NCBI GenBank assembly: GCA_937892695.1
Contig: CALBJK010000230.1
Span: 1 to 6,345, forward strand
Length of the DNA stretch: 6,345 nt
Direction: 5' to 3'
Origin: an uncultured Prevotella sp.
GTDB taxonomy: Bacteria > Bacteroidota > Bacteroidia > Bacteroidales > Bacteroidaceae
Shown here: piece after piece, positions 1-5,760 of the stretch
How positions within the stretch are numbered: the first letter of the stretch is position 1
Layout: each line of letters opens with the position of its first letter
Notes under the pieces: model-generated
Databases searched by the model: none
Told to the model about the DNA's origin: nothing
What the model saw: only the letters and a program-made list of their open reading frames with translations
Position numbers and translations under genes: made by a program

Positions 1-1
1 C

Positions 2-751
2 GAGCGCGAATGGCAGACGGCACAGATGTCGGCCGAGAACATGCTGGCGTTCCGCACCAAGCTTCTCAACGTGTTCACGATAAACGAGGAGAAGACGTGG
101 TTCACCTACGAGAAGGCACGCGAGCTTGTGGGCGACTTCTCGATAGACCGGGTCGGGGGGCATCCCGAGTGCGCCGTGTCGTTCGACCTGTCCGTGCACG
201 ACGACTTCTCAGCCGTCACCTACACGCTCTATTCCTCAGCCTCGAAGCGGTTCTACTCCCACACCGACTACTACTTCCCCGTAGGGGCTTTGCGTGGCCA
301 CCCCAACGAGCAGCTCTACCGCCTTTGGAACGAGAAGGGCTACCTGCGCTTCTGCCGTGGCGACAAGATAGACGTGAAGCTCATCGCCGAGGACATCCTG
401 CGCCGCTCCAAGACGGTCAGCATCATCCGCATAGGCTACGACGCATACAAGAGCCAGGAGCTGGTGAGCATCCTTTCTACCATAGGCGCACGCAACGTAT
501 TGCAGCCCTACTCCCAGACCTACGGCTCGTTCAACCTTCCCGTTGAAAGCCTGGAGATGCTGGCCTACGACACGCCGCCGCGCATCACCCTGAACGACAA
601 CCCCATCAACGTGTTCTGCCTGACCAACTGCGTCATCGACGAGGACCGTCTGGAGAACAAGAAGCCCCTCAAAGCATCGCGCTACCGCAAGATAGACGGC
701 GCAATCACCCTTCTGATGACGCTGGGGCAACTGTATTCTTACGAGCGATGA
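2..751 (+). CDS. terL: Phage terminase large subunit (TerL), C-terminal nuclease part; 5' truncated by window edge
   Basis: The frame is open from base 2, so the gene begins upstream; the visible part is 249 residues ending at TGA 749-751. TerL is the ATP-driven motor that packages DNA through the portal and cuts the concatemer. The ATPase half is outside the window. What is seen is the RNase H-like nuclease half. It has an acidic strand 'SFDLSVHDDFSAV' with Asp near residue 62, then 'IGYDAY' with Asp near 147, and a C-terminal 'KIDGAITLLMTLG' with Asp near 232. This spacing of acidic residues is typical of metal-binding TerL nuclease sites, and the last motif is characteristic of the phage terminase-like (COG4626-type) family. 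The family call and domain are secure; exact catalytic assignments are inferred by motif. The first in-window ATG (base 26) is not taken as the start, because coding continues upstream of it. Confidence 0.93.
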   Translation, partial: EREWQTAQMSAENMLAFRTKLLNVFTINEEKTWFTYEKARELVGDFSIDRVGGHPECAVSFDLSVHDDFSAVTYTLYSSASKRFYSHTDYYFPVGALRGHPNEQLYRLWNEKGYLRFCRGDKIDVKLIAEDILRRSKTVSIIRIGYDAYKSQELVSILSTIGARNVLQPYSQTYGSFNLPVESLEMLAYDTPPRITLNDNPINVFCLTNCVIDEDRLENKKPLKASRYRKIDGAITLLMTLGQLYSYER

Positions 752-756
752 TAGGC

Positions 757-777
757 GGACGCACGGCCCGTGCGTCC
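757..777 (+). terminator. GC-rich hairpin directly after terL, possible terminator or mRNA 3' end
   Basis: The left arm GGACGCAC (757-764) and right arm GTGCGTCC (770-777) pair perfectly over 8 bp around a 5-base loop (765-769), five bases after the terL stop. Its position suggests an mRNA 3' end or a processing or stability element. No T-run follows, so it is not a textbook intrinsic terminator. It could also be a symmetric protein-binding site. Confidence 0.5.
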
Positions 778-806
778 CTACTGTATATCGGAAATACCGC
801 AAAACA

Positions 807-839
807 TTTGGCAATGTCCTTTTTTTTGCCGTACCTTTG
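807..839 (+). promoter_or_regulatory. Bacteroidetes-type primary sigma promoter (TTTG ... TAnnTTTG)
   Basis: A -33 element TTTG at 807-810 is separated by 21 bases from a perfect -7 element TACCTTTG at 832-839, within the spacing known for Bacteroides primary sigma promoters. The surroundings are A/T-rich, including a run of eight T, in contrast to the GC-rich genes on both sides. Transcription would start near 845-848. No credible protein gene follows on the + strand; two hairpins do, so the product may be a small RNA. Confidence 0.65.
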
Positions 840-852
840 CGTTTGTTGTTTC

Positions 853-874
853 GGCGGCTGTAATGGCCGCTTTT
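853..874 (+). other. Upstream hairpin with short T-run
   Basis: GCGGC (854-858) pairs with GCCGC (866-870) around a 7-base loop, with a possible extra G-U closing pair (853/871). TTTT follows at 871-874. It may be a weak terminator or the 5' stem of the candidate small RNA at 846-918. Confidence 0.45.
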
Positions 875-884
875 ATTGGAATGC

Positions 885-918
885 AAGCAGCCCCGTCGTG
901 ATGGCAGGGCTGCTTTTT
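885..918 (+). terminator. Intrinsic terminator-like hairpin with T-run
   Basis: A perfect 9-bp stem, AAGCAGCCC (885-893) with GGGCTGCTT (907-915), encloses a 13-base loop. It runs into five T (914-918) on the + strand, so orientation is clear; the minus-strand reading has no T-run after the stem. It would end transcription from the promoter at 807-839, and possibly read-through from terL. Confidence 0.6.
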
Positions 919-1116
919 AAGCGGAGCGTCGTTTTTGCCCTTAATGCCGGCCTCGCGGAACTTGGCCGCCTTCTTGAGGTCTCTTGCCCGGAACCGTTTG
1001 CCCAGGTAGAGGTTGAGTCGCACTCCCCGTATGTTGTCGGCGGTGAAGTCCTCGGGCTTGTCTCCCGGGTTGGTTCCGAGACCGATGCGGAATATGCCGA
1101 GGTCGTCGATGCCTTA

Positions 1117-1337
1117 GGCGAGCCGTAATGACAAGACTCAGGCATGTCTTTTCCGTGTTCTGACAACGTGGAATGTCGTCCCCTATTAGGAAGGGCAACA
1201 GTCATGTCCGTGGCGTGCTTCCCTTAAAGCGTAAGTCTAACCATTTGATTTAAAGCACTGTTTTTATAGAGGTTCGTTCATTTCCCACACGAAACACTTT
1301 CATTATCTTCAAGACCCTGCCAAATACATATTTTTTA
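1117..1337. other. Non-coding stretch upstream of the portal promoter
   Basis: No frame here shows convincing coding on either strand. The sequence becomes steadily more A/T-rich toward 1337. A weak 5-bp stem, AAGAC (1133-1137) with GTCTT (1146-1150) followed by TT, is the only local structure noticed. If the HU-like gene once ran through here on the minus strand, its N-terminal half is no longer recognisable. Confidence 0.5.
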
Positions 1338-1352
1338 GCTATCTTTGATAGC
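1338..1352 (+). promoter_or_regulatory. Putative portal-operon promoter -7 box within a perfect palindrome (possible operator)
   Basis: TATCTTTG at 1340-1347 is a perfect TAnnTTTG -7 element, 22 bases before the portal start. It lies inside GCTATC (1338-1343), TTT, GATAGC (1347-1352), a perfect 6-bp inverted repeat. No TTTG is present at -33; the region upstream is A/T-rich with a T-run (1331-1336). A start site near 1354 would leave a leader of only about 15 bases. The symmetric arms over the -7 box suggest an operator where a regulator would block or tune late-gene transcription. This is inference from sequence. Confidence 0.45.
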
Positions 1353-1369
1353 AAATAAAATTCCGGACA

Positions 1370-2593
1370 GTGAATATTTTCCAAAAGATAAGACGTTTTT
1401 TCTCACGCGAGGGTGCGGACTCTGTTCCAGCCGCCGCGCAGGGCACAACACCCCGCCGTGGCGGCTACTACCTGTTCGCCCCCACGGCAAGCGAGACTCT
1501 GGGTGTGGCCACGGCCTACAGGTGTGTACGGCTGCTGTCGGACAGCGTGGCGGGGCTGCGGCTGCAATACATGCGGCTGCGCGACGGACGCTATCAGGAA
1601 GACCAGAGCAGCCCCCTTCACTACCTGCTCACCGTGCAGCCTCAGCCCGAGATGTCGGCGTTCGACTTCTGGAGCCGCACTGTGCAGCTCATGCTGCTTG
1701 AGGGCAACGCCTACATCTATCCACGATATGTCTTGGGTGAGCTTACCGACCTCGTGCTGTGCTCGCGGGGCAGCGTGGCGCACGACTGCCTCAACGGCAC
1801 CTACTCCATCTCCGACACATACAACGGAGTGTACGGCACGTTCAAGGAGTCCGACATCATACACCTCTACCTGCATTCTACCGACGGGCGCAACGGCGAG
1901 AGCGTGATCACCCATGCCCGCCGCACCATGGGCATAGCCACGGCGGGCGACAGCGAGACGCTGAACCGCTTCGCCAACGGCGGCACCGTGCGCGGCATCG
2001 TGAGCAACGACAAAAGCACCGTGGGCTTCGGCGAGTACCAAGACAAGGAATTGGAGAAGACAGCCGAGAGCATCGACAGCAGGTTCCAGGACGGCGAGCG
2101 CATAGTGAGCCTCCCCGGGCAGGTTGACTTCAAGCAAATATCTTTAAGCTCAACGGACATGCAGTTCCTCGAAAGCCGCAAGTTCACCGTGCGCGAGATA
2201 TGCCGCTTCTTCGGTGTTCACCCGTCGTTCGTCTTCGACGACACGTCTAACAATTACAAGTCGGCGGAGATGGCCAACGTGGCGTTCCTCAGCATGACGC
2301 TCGACCCCATACTCAAACGCATCGAGAATGAGCTGTGCCGTAAGCTCATACCACGGTCGCTGTGCTGCAAGCGCGTGTTCCGCTTCGACCGCCGAGGCAT
2401 CTACTCGCTCGACCTCGACGCACTGGCCACATACCAGATGAAGACCATACAGAGCGGCGTGTTCACCGTCAACGACTGGCGGCGTATGGAGAACCAGCCC
2501 GAAGTGGAGGGCGGCGATACGGTCTATCTGTCTACCAACCTTGCACCGCTCGGCAGCGAGAAACTTGCAGGAGACGTGAAAGACAAAGAATAA
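1370..2593 (+). CDS. HK97-family phage portal protein
   Basis: This 407-residue protein would form the dodecameric portal ring at one capsid vertex, through which TerL moves DNA and to which the neck attaches. Family motifs appear in order: 'ATAYRCVRLLSDSVAGL' (residues 47-63), 'SPLHYLLTVQPQPEMSAFDF', 'MLLEGNAYIYPRY', 'DIIHLYLHSTDG', and 'FTVREICRFFGVHPSFVF' (272-289), followed by the helix leading to 'LKRIENELCRKLIP'. The length suits the HK97/TIGR01537-type (PF04860) family. The start is GTG at 1370, chosen because it yields the typical amphipathic opening 'MNIFQKIRRFF' and no ATG precedes the conserved domain in frame. There is no clear Shine-Dalgarno, only A/T-rich sequence upstream. The protease gene follows after 15 bases. 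Confidence 0.95.
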   Translation: MNIFQKIRRFFSREGADSVPAAAQGTTPRRGGYYLFAPTASETLGVATAYRCVRLLSDSVAGLRLQYMRLRDGRYQEDQSSPLHYLLTVQPQPEMSAFDFWSRTVQLMLLEGNAYIYPRYVLGELTDLVLCSRGSVAHDCLNGTYSISDTYNGVYGTFKESDIIHLYLHSTDGRNGESVITHARRTMGIATAGDSETLNRFANGGTVRGIVSNDKSTVGFGEYQDKELEKTAESIDSRFQDGERIVSLPGQVDFKQISLSSTDMQFLESRKFTVREICRFFGVHPSFVFDDTSNNYKSAEMANVAFLSMTLDPILKRIENELCRKLIPRSLCCKRVFRFDRRGIYSLDLDALATYQMKTIQSGVFTVNDWRRMENQPEVEGGDTVYLSTNLAPLGSEKLAGDVKDKE

Positions 2594-2608
2594 AAAAATA
2601 TACGAGAT

Positions 2609-3307
2609 ATGAAGAAAAGGACTATAGGATTCGTCTCCGGGCTGCGCATCCGCGAAGCCACGGAGGAAGGTAGCGAGAGCCGCACCATCGAGGGCTATGC
2701 TCTGAAGTTCGGAGTGCGCTCACGGCTGCTGTGCGACTGGTGGGACAACTACTACGAGGTGCTTGAACCCGGCTGCGTCACACGTGAGATGCTTGACCGG
2801 CAGGACATCAAGCTCACCATGTTCCACGACCGCCAGATGCTGCTCGCACGGAGCAGCCACGGGCAAGGAACGCTCAACTACGAGGTTGACACCACGGGCG
2901 TGAAGTTCTGGGCCGACATGCCCCACACCGTTGACGGCGACAAGGCTCTGGAGCTGGTGCAGCGCGGCGACATAGCCGGATGCTCGTTCATATACAGCAC
3001 CGACGAGGCCGACTCGGAGAACGCCGTCAGCTACGAACGTCTGAGCGAGAAGACCGACGACGGCGAGGACATACTGCTGCGCCATGTCAAACGTATAGAT
3101 AATGTGTACGATTTCACCGTAACCAGTGACCCCGCCTACGAGCAGACCAACGTCAGCCGCCGCGAGGTGGAGGATGCGGGCGTTGACCTTGCCGGCCGCA
3201 ACCGCCGCGAAGAGCCGAAGCCCATCGACCAGTCGCGCAAGCGCGAAGCCGTCAGGCAGGTGATGGAAAGGATAGAGAGTACAGACAGATTCATTTTTAA
3301 CCTTTAA
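2609..3307 (+). CDS. HK97-family prohead maturation protease
   Basis: This 232-residue serine protease of the HK97 prohead type (Peptidase_S78/U35, PF04586) would act inside the procapsid. It removes the N-terminal delta region of the capsid protein and then degrades itself before DNA enters. Visible family features are 'IEGYALKFG' (27-35), 'YEVLEPGCV' (49-57), the His motif 'MFHDR' with His73, the Ser motif 'GDIAGCSFIY' with Ser126, and 'VYDFTVTSDPAYEQT' (166-180), which matches the usual PAY-x-x-T end of the fold. His73 and Ser126 are the likely catalytic pair by position. The tail after about residue 185 is charged and probably flexible. It lies between portal and capsid, the expected place. 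The ATG at 2609 has A-rich sequence and a weak GAG before it. Confidence 0.94.
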   Translation: MKKRTIGFVSGLRIREATEEGSESRTIEGYALKFGVRSRLLCDWWDNYYEVLEPGCVTREMLDRQDIKLTMFHDRQMLLARSSHGQGTLNYEVDTTGVKFWADMPHTVDGDKALELVQRGDIAGCSFIYSTDEADSENAVSYERLSEKTDDGEDILLRHVKRIDNVYDFTVTSDPAYEQTNVSRREVEDAGVDLAGRNRREEPKPIDQSRKREAVRQVMERIESTDRFIFNL

Positions 3308-3320
3308 ATAAAAAGAACGG

Positions 3321-4472
3321 ATGAGTAAAGAGAAGTTCAACTGGCGCGAGGCTTACGAGCGCGTGTCAGAGATCAAGGGCCGTCTGAAGGAGATGGCCGA
3401 GACCTTGGAGAACGACAAGGAGCGCGAGGCGTTCACCGAGGCTGAGGAGGGAGAGCGCAGGCAGCTGTGCCGAGAGCTTGACATCCTCGAAATGAAGATG
3501 AAGGCCAACCAGGCCGCCATCAACGTGCAGAGCCGCGACGACGTGGCCGAGGCCAACCGCCAGATGCGCGAGTGTCTCAGCGAAGGCAAGCGGTTCGAGC
3601 TGCGCATAGGCCGTGCCGTGTCGGAATCGTTCCACGGCAACAACCCGGCGGCAGTCACCATGGGCGACATCGTAGAACCGCTGTTCAACCGTCTCATACT
3701 GTCGGCCATCGGTTCGCCGCTGCTCACAGGATTGCGCGGCAACTATCAGTGGCCGGTAGTGGAGACATTTGCCGCCACCATCAACGACGAGGGCGTGGAG
3801 CTGGGCGACACCAAGATACCGCTCAGCAAGCTAATCGCAAAGCCTGAGCGCATAGGCCTTGCCGTGCCCGTGACACGTGAGGCTCTCAACGAGACCGACG
3901 ACCTGTTGCAGCTCGTATGCACACAGTACATGCCAGTGGCAGCAGCCGACCTGATGAACAAGATCATGTTCTCCACCACCAAGGTATCGGGGGCTACCAA
4001 CCTCTTTGGCCCGTTCGTCAACGTGGCCGCCGCTAACAAGAGGACCTACAGCGGCGACGCTCCCACTGTTGCCGACCTGTTGCAGCTGAAGGGTGCGGTC
4101 TTGGGCAAGAACATACAGCCCGAGGGTCTTTGCTACGTCATGACCGAGACCACCAAGGCACTTCTCGAAGGCACACCCAAATGGGCAGGATCCAATCTCG
4201 CCATTGTAGGCGACGACGGCAAGATAAACGGCGTACCCGTTTTCTGCTCGTCATACGTGGCTGAGGGGACCGTATTGTTCGGAGCATTCAAGTACGCGCC
4301 TCAGGGTATCTTCGGCGACATGGTGTTCATCGTCGATCCGTACACACAGGCCCGCAAGAACGCCATCGACTTCGTGCTGAACATCGATTACGCCATCAGT
4401 GTGCTCCGTCAGGAAGCATTCGCCATACTGTCGAAGGCAGCGTCAAGCGGCGGTGGAACAACGGGTAAGTAA
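3321..4472 (+). CDS. HK97-fold major capsid protein with N-terminal scaffolding (delta) region
   Basis: This 383-residue protein is the shell subunit. Residues 1 to about 90 are highly charged and helical ('RVSEIKGRLKEMAETLEND', 'CRELDILEMKMKANQAA'), predicting a coiled coil like the HK97 delta domain, which acts as an internal scaffold and is cut off by the protease. The cleavage site is probably near residues 95-112, but the sequence does not fix it. The rest follows the PF05065/TIGR01554 pattern. 'MGDIVEPLFNRLILSAIGSPLL' begins the mature domain, 'YQWPVVE' and 'KPERIGLAVPVTREALNETDDLLQLV' lead into the spine helix (from about 191), and 'PEGLCYVMTETTKALLEG', 'INGVPVFCSS' and a C-terminal 'FVLNIDYAISVLRQEAFAIL' follow. 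It ends in a Gly/Ser-rich tail. No separate scaffold gene is present. AAAAGAACGG precedes the ATG. Confidence 0.96.
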   Translation: MSKEKFNWREAYERVSEIKGRLKEMAETLENDKEREAFTEAEEGERRQLCRELDILEMKMKANQAAINVQSRDDVAEANRQMRECLSEGKRFELRIGRAVSESFHGNNPAAVTMGDIVEPLFNRLILSAIGSPLLTGLRGNYQWPVVETFAATINDEGVELGDTKIPLSKLIAKPERIGLAVPVTREALNETDDLLQLVCTQYMPVAAADLMNKIMFSTTKVSGATNLFGPFVNVAAANKRTYSGDAPTVADLLQLKGAVLGKNIQPEGLCYVMTETTKALLEGTPKWAGSNLAIVGDDGKINGVPVFCSSYVAEGTVLFGAFKYAPQGIFGDMVFIVDPYTQARKNAIDFVLNIDYAISVLRQEAFAILSKAASSGGGTTGK

Positions 4473-4485
4473 CAAGAGATGAGCT

Positions 4486-4791
4486 ATGGCAGTAGTGGAC
4501 TTGGCACTCTTCAAGAAGCACGTCAGGGCTGACGACTTCTCCGACGACGACTTAATCCTTCAGCAGTGTCTCGACGCTGCCGAGGACTATGTCGTGCGTG
4601 CCACCAACCGCACCGAGGCCGAGCTTGTAGAGATGGGTGGGGGCAAGTTCCCCCCGTCCCTCTTACAAGCCATACTCTTGATAGCGGCGGCGCGGTACGC
4701 CACTCCCGAGAATGACGCAGCCGTGCAGATGCGCGAAGTGCCCTACGGAGCCACGGCCATCATCAAGCAATTCCGTAAACTGGCTGACTGA
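4486..4791 (+). CDS. Phage gp6-like head-tail connector protein
   Basis: This 101-residue, mostly helical protein of the HK97 gp6 / SPP1 gp15 type (PF05135) would form the first ring beneath the portal in the finished head. The opening 'LALFKKHVRADDFSDDDLILQQCLDAAEDYVVRATNR' is the family signature: an acidic 'DDxxL' helix start, then a long helix with AAxxYV. Next come 'PPSLLQAILLIAAARYATPE' and a short C-terminal 'VPYGATAIIKQFRKL', where the family usually has 'vP.g...ll..yR'. Size and position right after the capsid gene agree. GAGATGAG lies just ahead of the ATG. Its TGA overlaps the next ATG by one base (TGATG at 4789-4793), suggesting translational coupling. Confidence 0.9.
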   Translation: MAVVDLALFKKHVRADDFSDDDLILQQCLDAAEDYVVRATNRTEAELVEMGGGKFPPSLLQAILLIAAARYATPENDAAVQMREVPYGATAIIKQFRKLAD

Positions 4792-5114
4792 TGAGGGCAG
4801 GAGGACTTAGCGACACAAGGCTGGTGCTGATGCGCCCCACAAGGCTTGTCAACTCATACGGCGAGGAAGAGCCTACATGGCAAGAGGTGCGTACCGTCAG
4901 GGCAGAGAGGGTGAAGATGGACGGACACCGCAGCGAGGAGGTGGGTGAGCAGTTCCCCGACTACTCGGTGAGGTTCAACATACGCTTCGCCCACCCCGTT
5001 GAGGAAAACTGGCGTGTCCGCCAGACCGACGGACACCTATACAGCGTGACCAACATCATACCCAACCGCCGACGGGGCATGAAGACCCTCGTATGCGACA
5101 GGGTCAACGAGTAG
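4791..5114 (+). CDS. Phage head-tail adaptor / head-closure protein
   Basis: This small beta-rich protein of 107 residues resembles the PF05521/TIGR01563 head-tail adaptors (SPP1 gp16-like), which close the portal channel after packaging and offer the docking surface for the tail. Supporting features are 'TRLVLMRPTRLVNSYGEEEPTWQEVRTVRAERV' (residues about 8-40; these families have a '..G....W.....v.A.i' pattern), then 'YSVRFNIRFAHPVEENWRVRQTDGHLYSVTNIIPNRRRGMKTLVCDRV'. That ending matches the usual 'f.iR......~~.ri...g..y.I..v....rr..~l.l.c.~v' layout. The start overlaps the connector stop by one base, and the TAG end (5112-5114) overlaps the AGGAG of the next gene. I infer function from fold pattern and gene order. 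Confidence 0.85.
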   Translation: MRAGGLSDTRLVLMRPTRLVNSYGEEEPTWQEVRTVRAERVKMDGHRSEEVGEQFPDYSVRFNIRFAHPVEENWRVRQTDGHLYSVTNIIPNRRRGMKTLVCDRVNE

Positions 5115-5124
5115 GAGAAGAGCT

Positions 5125-5685
5125 ATGGACAGTACAGTTACTGATTTGAAAAATCCCTTCGGCGATGTCTACAATGCCCTCGACCTGAAAGTGCAGCGCA
5201 AGGCCATGAAGAGCGCGATGCGGCGTGAGGGCAACCGTCTGAAAAGGACAGCCTCGGCCAACCTGCAGGCGAGCGGCATAGGACAGGGCACGTCACGCAA
5301 CCTGTCGAAGGGCATCTACACCCGTGTCTACCCCGACCGCTACGGCGCAGGGTTCATGGTGAGTGTGAAGCCTCACCGTGGCAACAACGTCAAGGGCATA
5401 CACACAAACCGGAAGGGCATAATGAAGCCCGTGCTGATGTGGGCAGAGGACGGGACACGCAGCCGAAAGACCGGGCGACGCAAGCTCTCGTTCTTCTCTA
5501 AGAGCCGCATCACCGGCAAGCGGATACGCAACTACATCCGTGGCGGCCACAGCACCGGACGCATGAAACGCTACGCCTTCATGGCCAAGACCGAGAGACA
5601 GGAGGAAACTTCGGTTGAGAACAATCTCTTCGGTACGTTTCAGGCCAACCTCGACAAGGCTGCAAAGAAACAGGGCCTAATGTAA
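5125..5685 (+). CDS. HK97 gp10-like neck/tail-completion protein
   Basis: The gene encodes 186 residues in the place where HK97 gp10-like (PF04883/TIGR01725) proteins sit, between the adaptor and the DUF3168 terminator. The family joins head and tail or helps tail completion. Motifs are 'KAMKSAMRREGNRLKRTA', the long N-terminal helix (residues about 26-45), and 'MWAEDGTRSRKTGRRK' (105-120), equivalent to the family's conserved 'fvE.GT..r' element. 'FMAKTERQEE' and a C-terminal helix 'ANLDKAAKKQGLM' follow. Many relatives are nearer 110-150 residues. Here a Lys/Arg-rich segment (about 111-150, including 'SKSRITGKRIRNYIRGG') enlarges the protein and makes it very basic. A genuine Shine-Dalgarno, AGGAG (5113-5117), stands 7 bases before the ATG, unusual for this host group. 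The family call is good; the exact role is less certain. Confidence 0.8.
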   Translation: MDSTVTDLKNPFGDVYNALDLKVQRKAMKSAMRREGNRLKRTASANLQASGIGQGTSRNLSKGIYTRVYPDRYGAGFMVSVKPHRGNNVKGIHTNRKGIMKPVLMWAEDGTRSRKTGRRKLSFFSKSRITGKRIRNYIRGGHSTGRMKRYAFMAKTERQEETSVENNLFGTFQANLDKAAKKQGLM

Positions 5686-5760
5686 ACTAAAAATGAGGAA
5701 CGTAATGCATTGAATATTGTGTTATTACCTCTTAGATTTTCACTTATAACTTTAGCGAAT
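5686..5760 (+). other. A/T-rich intergenic gap between the gp10-like and DUF3168-type genes
   Basis: This 75-base gap is markedly A/T-rich and is the widest in an otherwise tightly packed operon. It contains TAACTTTA at 5747-5754, one mismatch from the TAnnTTTG -7 consensus, but no good -33 element, so an internal promoter is only possible. A 6-codon frame (5693-5713) shows nothing recognisable. More simply, it may be an A/T-rich translation-initiation region for the next gene. Confidence 0.4.

Larger units (their letters stand above)
846..918 (+). ncRNA. Candidate small RNA, about 70 nt, two hairpins
   Basis: The region starts about 7 bases after the -7 box at 832-839 and ends at a T-run. 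It folds into two stem-loops: GCGGC (854-858) with GCCGC (866-870), then AAGCAGCCC (885-893) with GGGCTGCTT (907-915), with TTTTT at 914-918. A strong promoter, two hairpins and an intrinsic-terminator-like end within about 110 bases is the layout of a small RNA gene. It does not resemble any RNA family I can name. Its 3' part is antisense to the end of the minus-strand HU-like fragment. Alternatives are a regulatory leader, or a leader-peptide attenuator using a 12-codon frame (863-901). The structures are seen; that an RNA is made is inferred. Confidence 0.4.
778..1113 (-). pseudogene. C-terminal half of an HU-HIG family DNA-binding protein, N-terminal half missing
   Basis: Reading leftward from just inside a TAA (1114-1116), the frame encodes 'GIDDLGIFRIGLGT', then 'DFTADNIRGVRLNLYLGK', then 'DLKKAAKFREAG'. 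This matches the second half of the HU-like (HU-HIG, TIGR01201-type) nucleoid proteins common in Bacteroidetes: LG-FR-(I/S)-L plus FT--NI-G-----PGK and a K-F-E/R-A ending. In that family an N-terminal helical dimerisation half of roughly 70 residues precedes this point. Here the in-frame TAA is followed upstream by a TGA (1138-1140), and no frame upstream shows a recognisable N-terminus. The best start still available is GTG at 1021-1023, inside the domain. The tail beyond about base 918 runs through the hairpins and promoter of the other strand and does not look like protein. I read it as a decayed or truncated gene. A frameshift near 1114 is possible, since another frame just upstream reads 'VITARL'. 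Confidence 0.5.

Noticed and set aside
236..886. 216-codon minus-strand frame under terL
   Set aside because: Antisense shadow of a clearly coding GC-rich gene; its residues mirror terL codons and no family pattern is visible.
748..1128. 126-codon + strand frame whose ATG overlaps the terL TGA
   Set aside because: The overlapping start is attractive, but the translation has the Val/Gly/Glu-rich look of an antisense shadow of the minus-strand HU-like fragment, and it runs through two hairpins and a promoter. No recognisable domain.
1114..1140. Stop-codon reassignment rescuing the HU-like gene
   Set aside because: TAA, TAG and TGA all end conserved genes at the expected lengths in this window, so recoding is not plausible; truncation or frameshift explains it better.
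752..1369. CRISPR array, tRNA, IS element or diversity-generating repeat in the non-coding stretch
   Set aside because: No regularly spaced repeats, no cloverleaf, no transposase frame or paired terminal repeats, and no template/variable repeat pair were found on reading both strands.
1403..2137. 244-codon minus-strand frame under portal
   Set aside because: Long only because the opposite strand is GC-rich and coding; the Val/Ala/His-rich composition is typical of shadows.
2720..3340. 206-codon minus-strand frame under the protease
   Set aside because: Shadow of the conserved protease gene; it crosses the protease-capsid junction and shows no motif.
5710..5760. N-terminal extension of the DUF3168-type protein from TTG 5710, resembling a signal peptide
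   Set aside because: The DNA is A/T-rich intergenic in character, the family starts at the ATG at 5761, and a tail terminator acts in the cytoplasm and needs no signal peptide.
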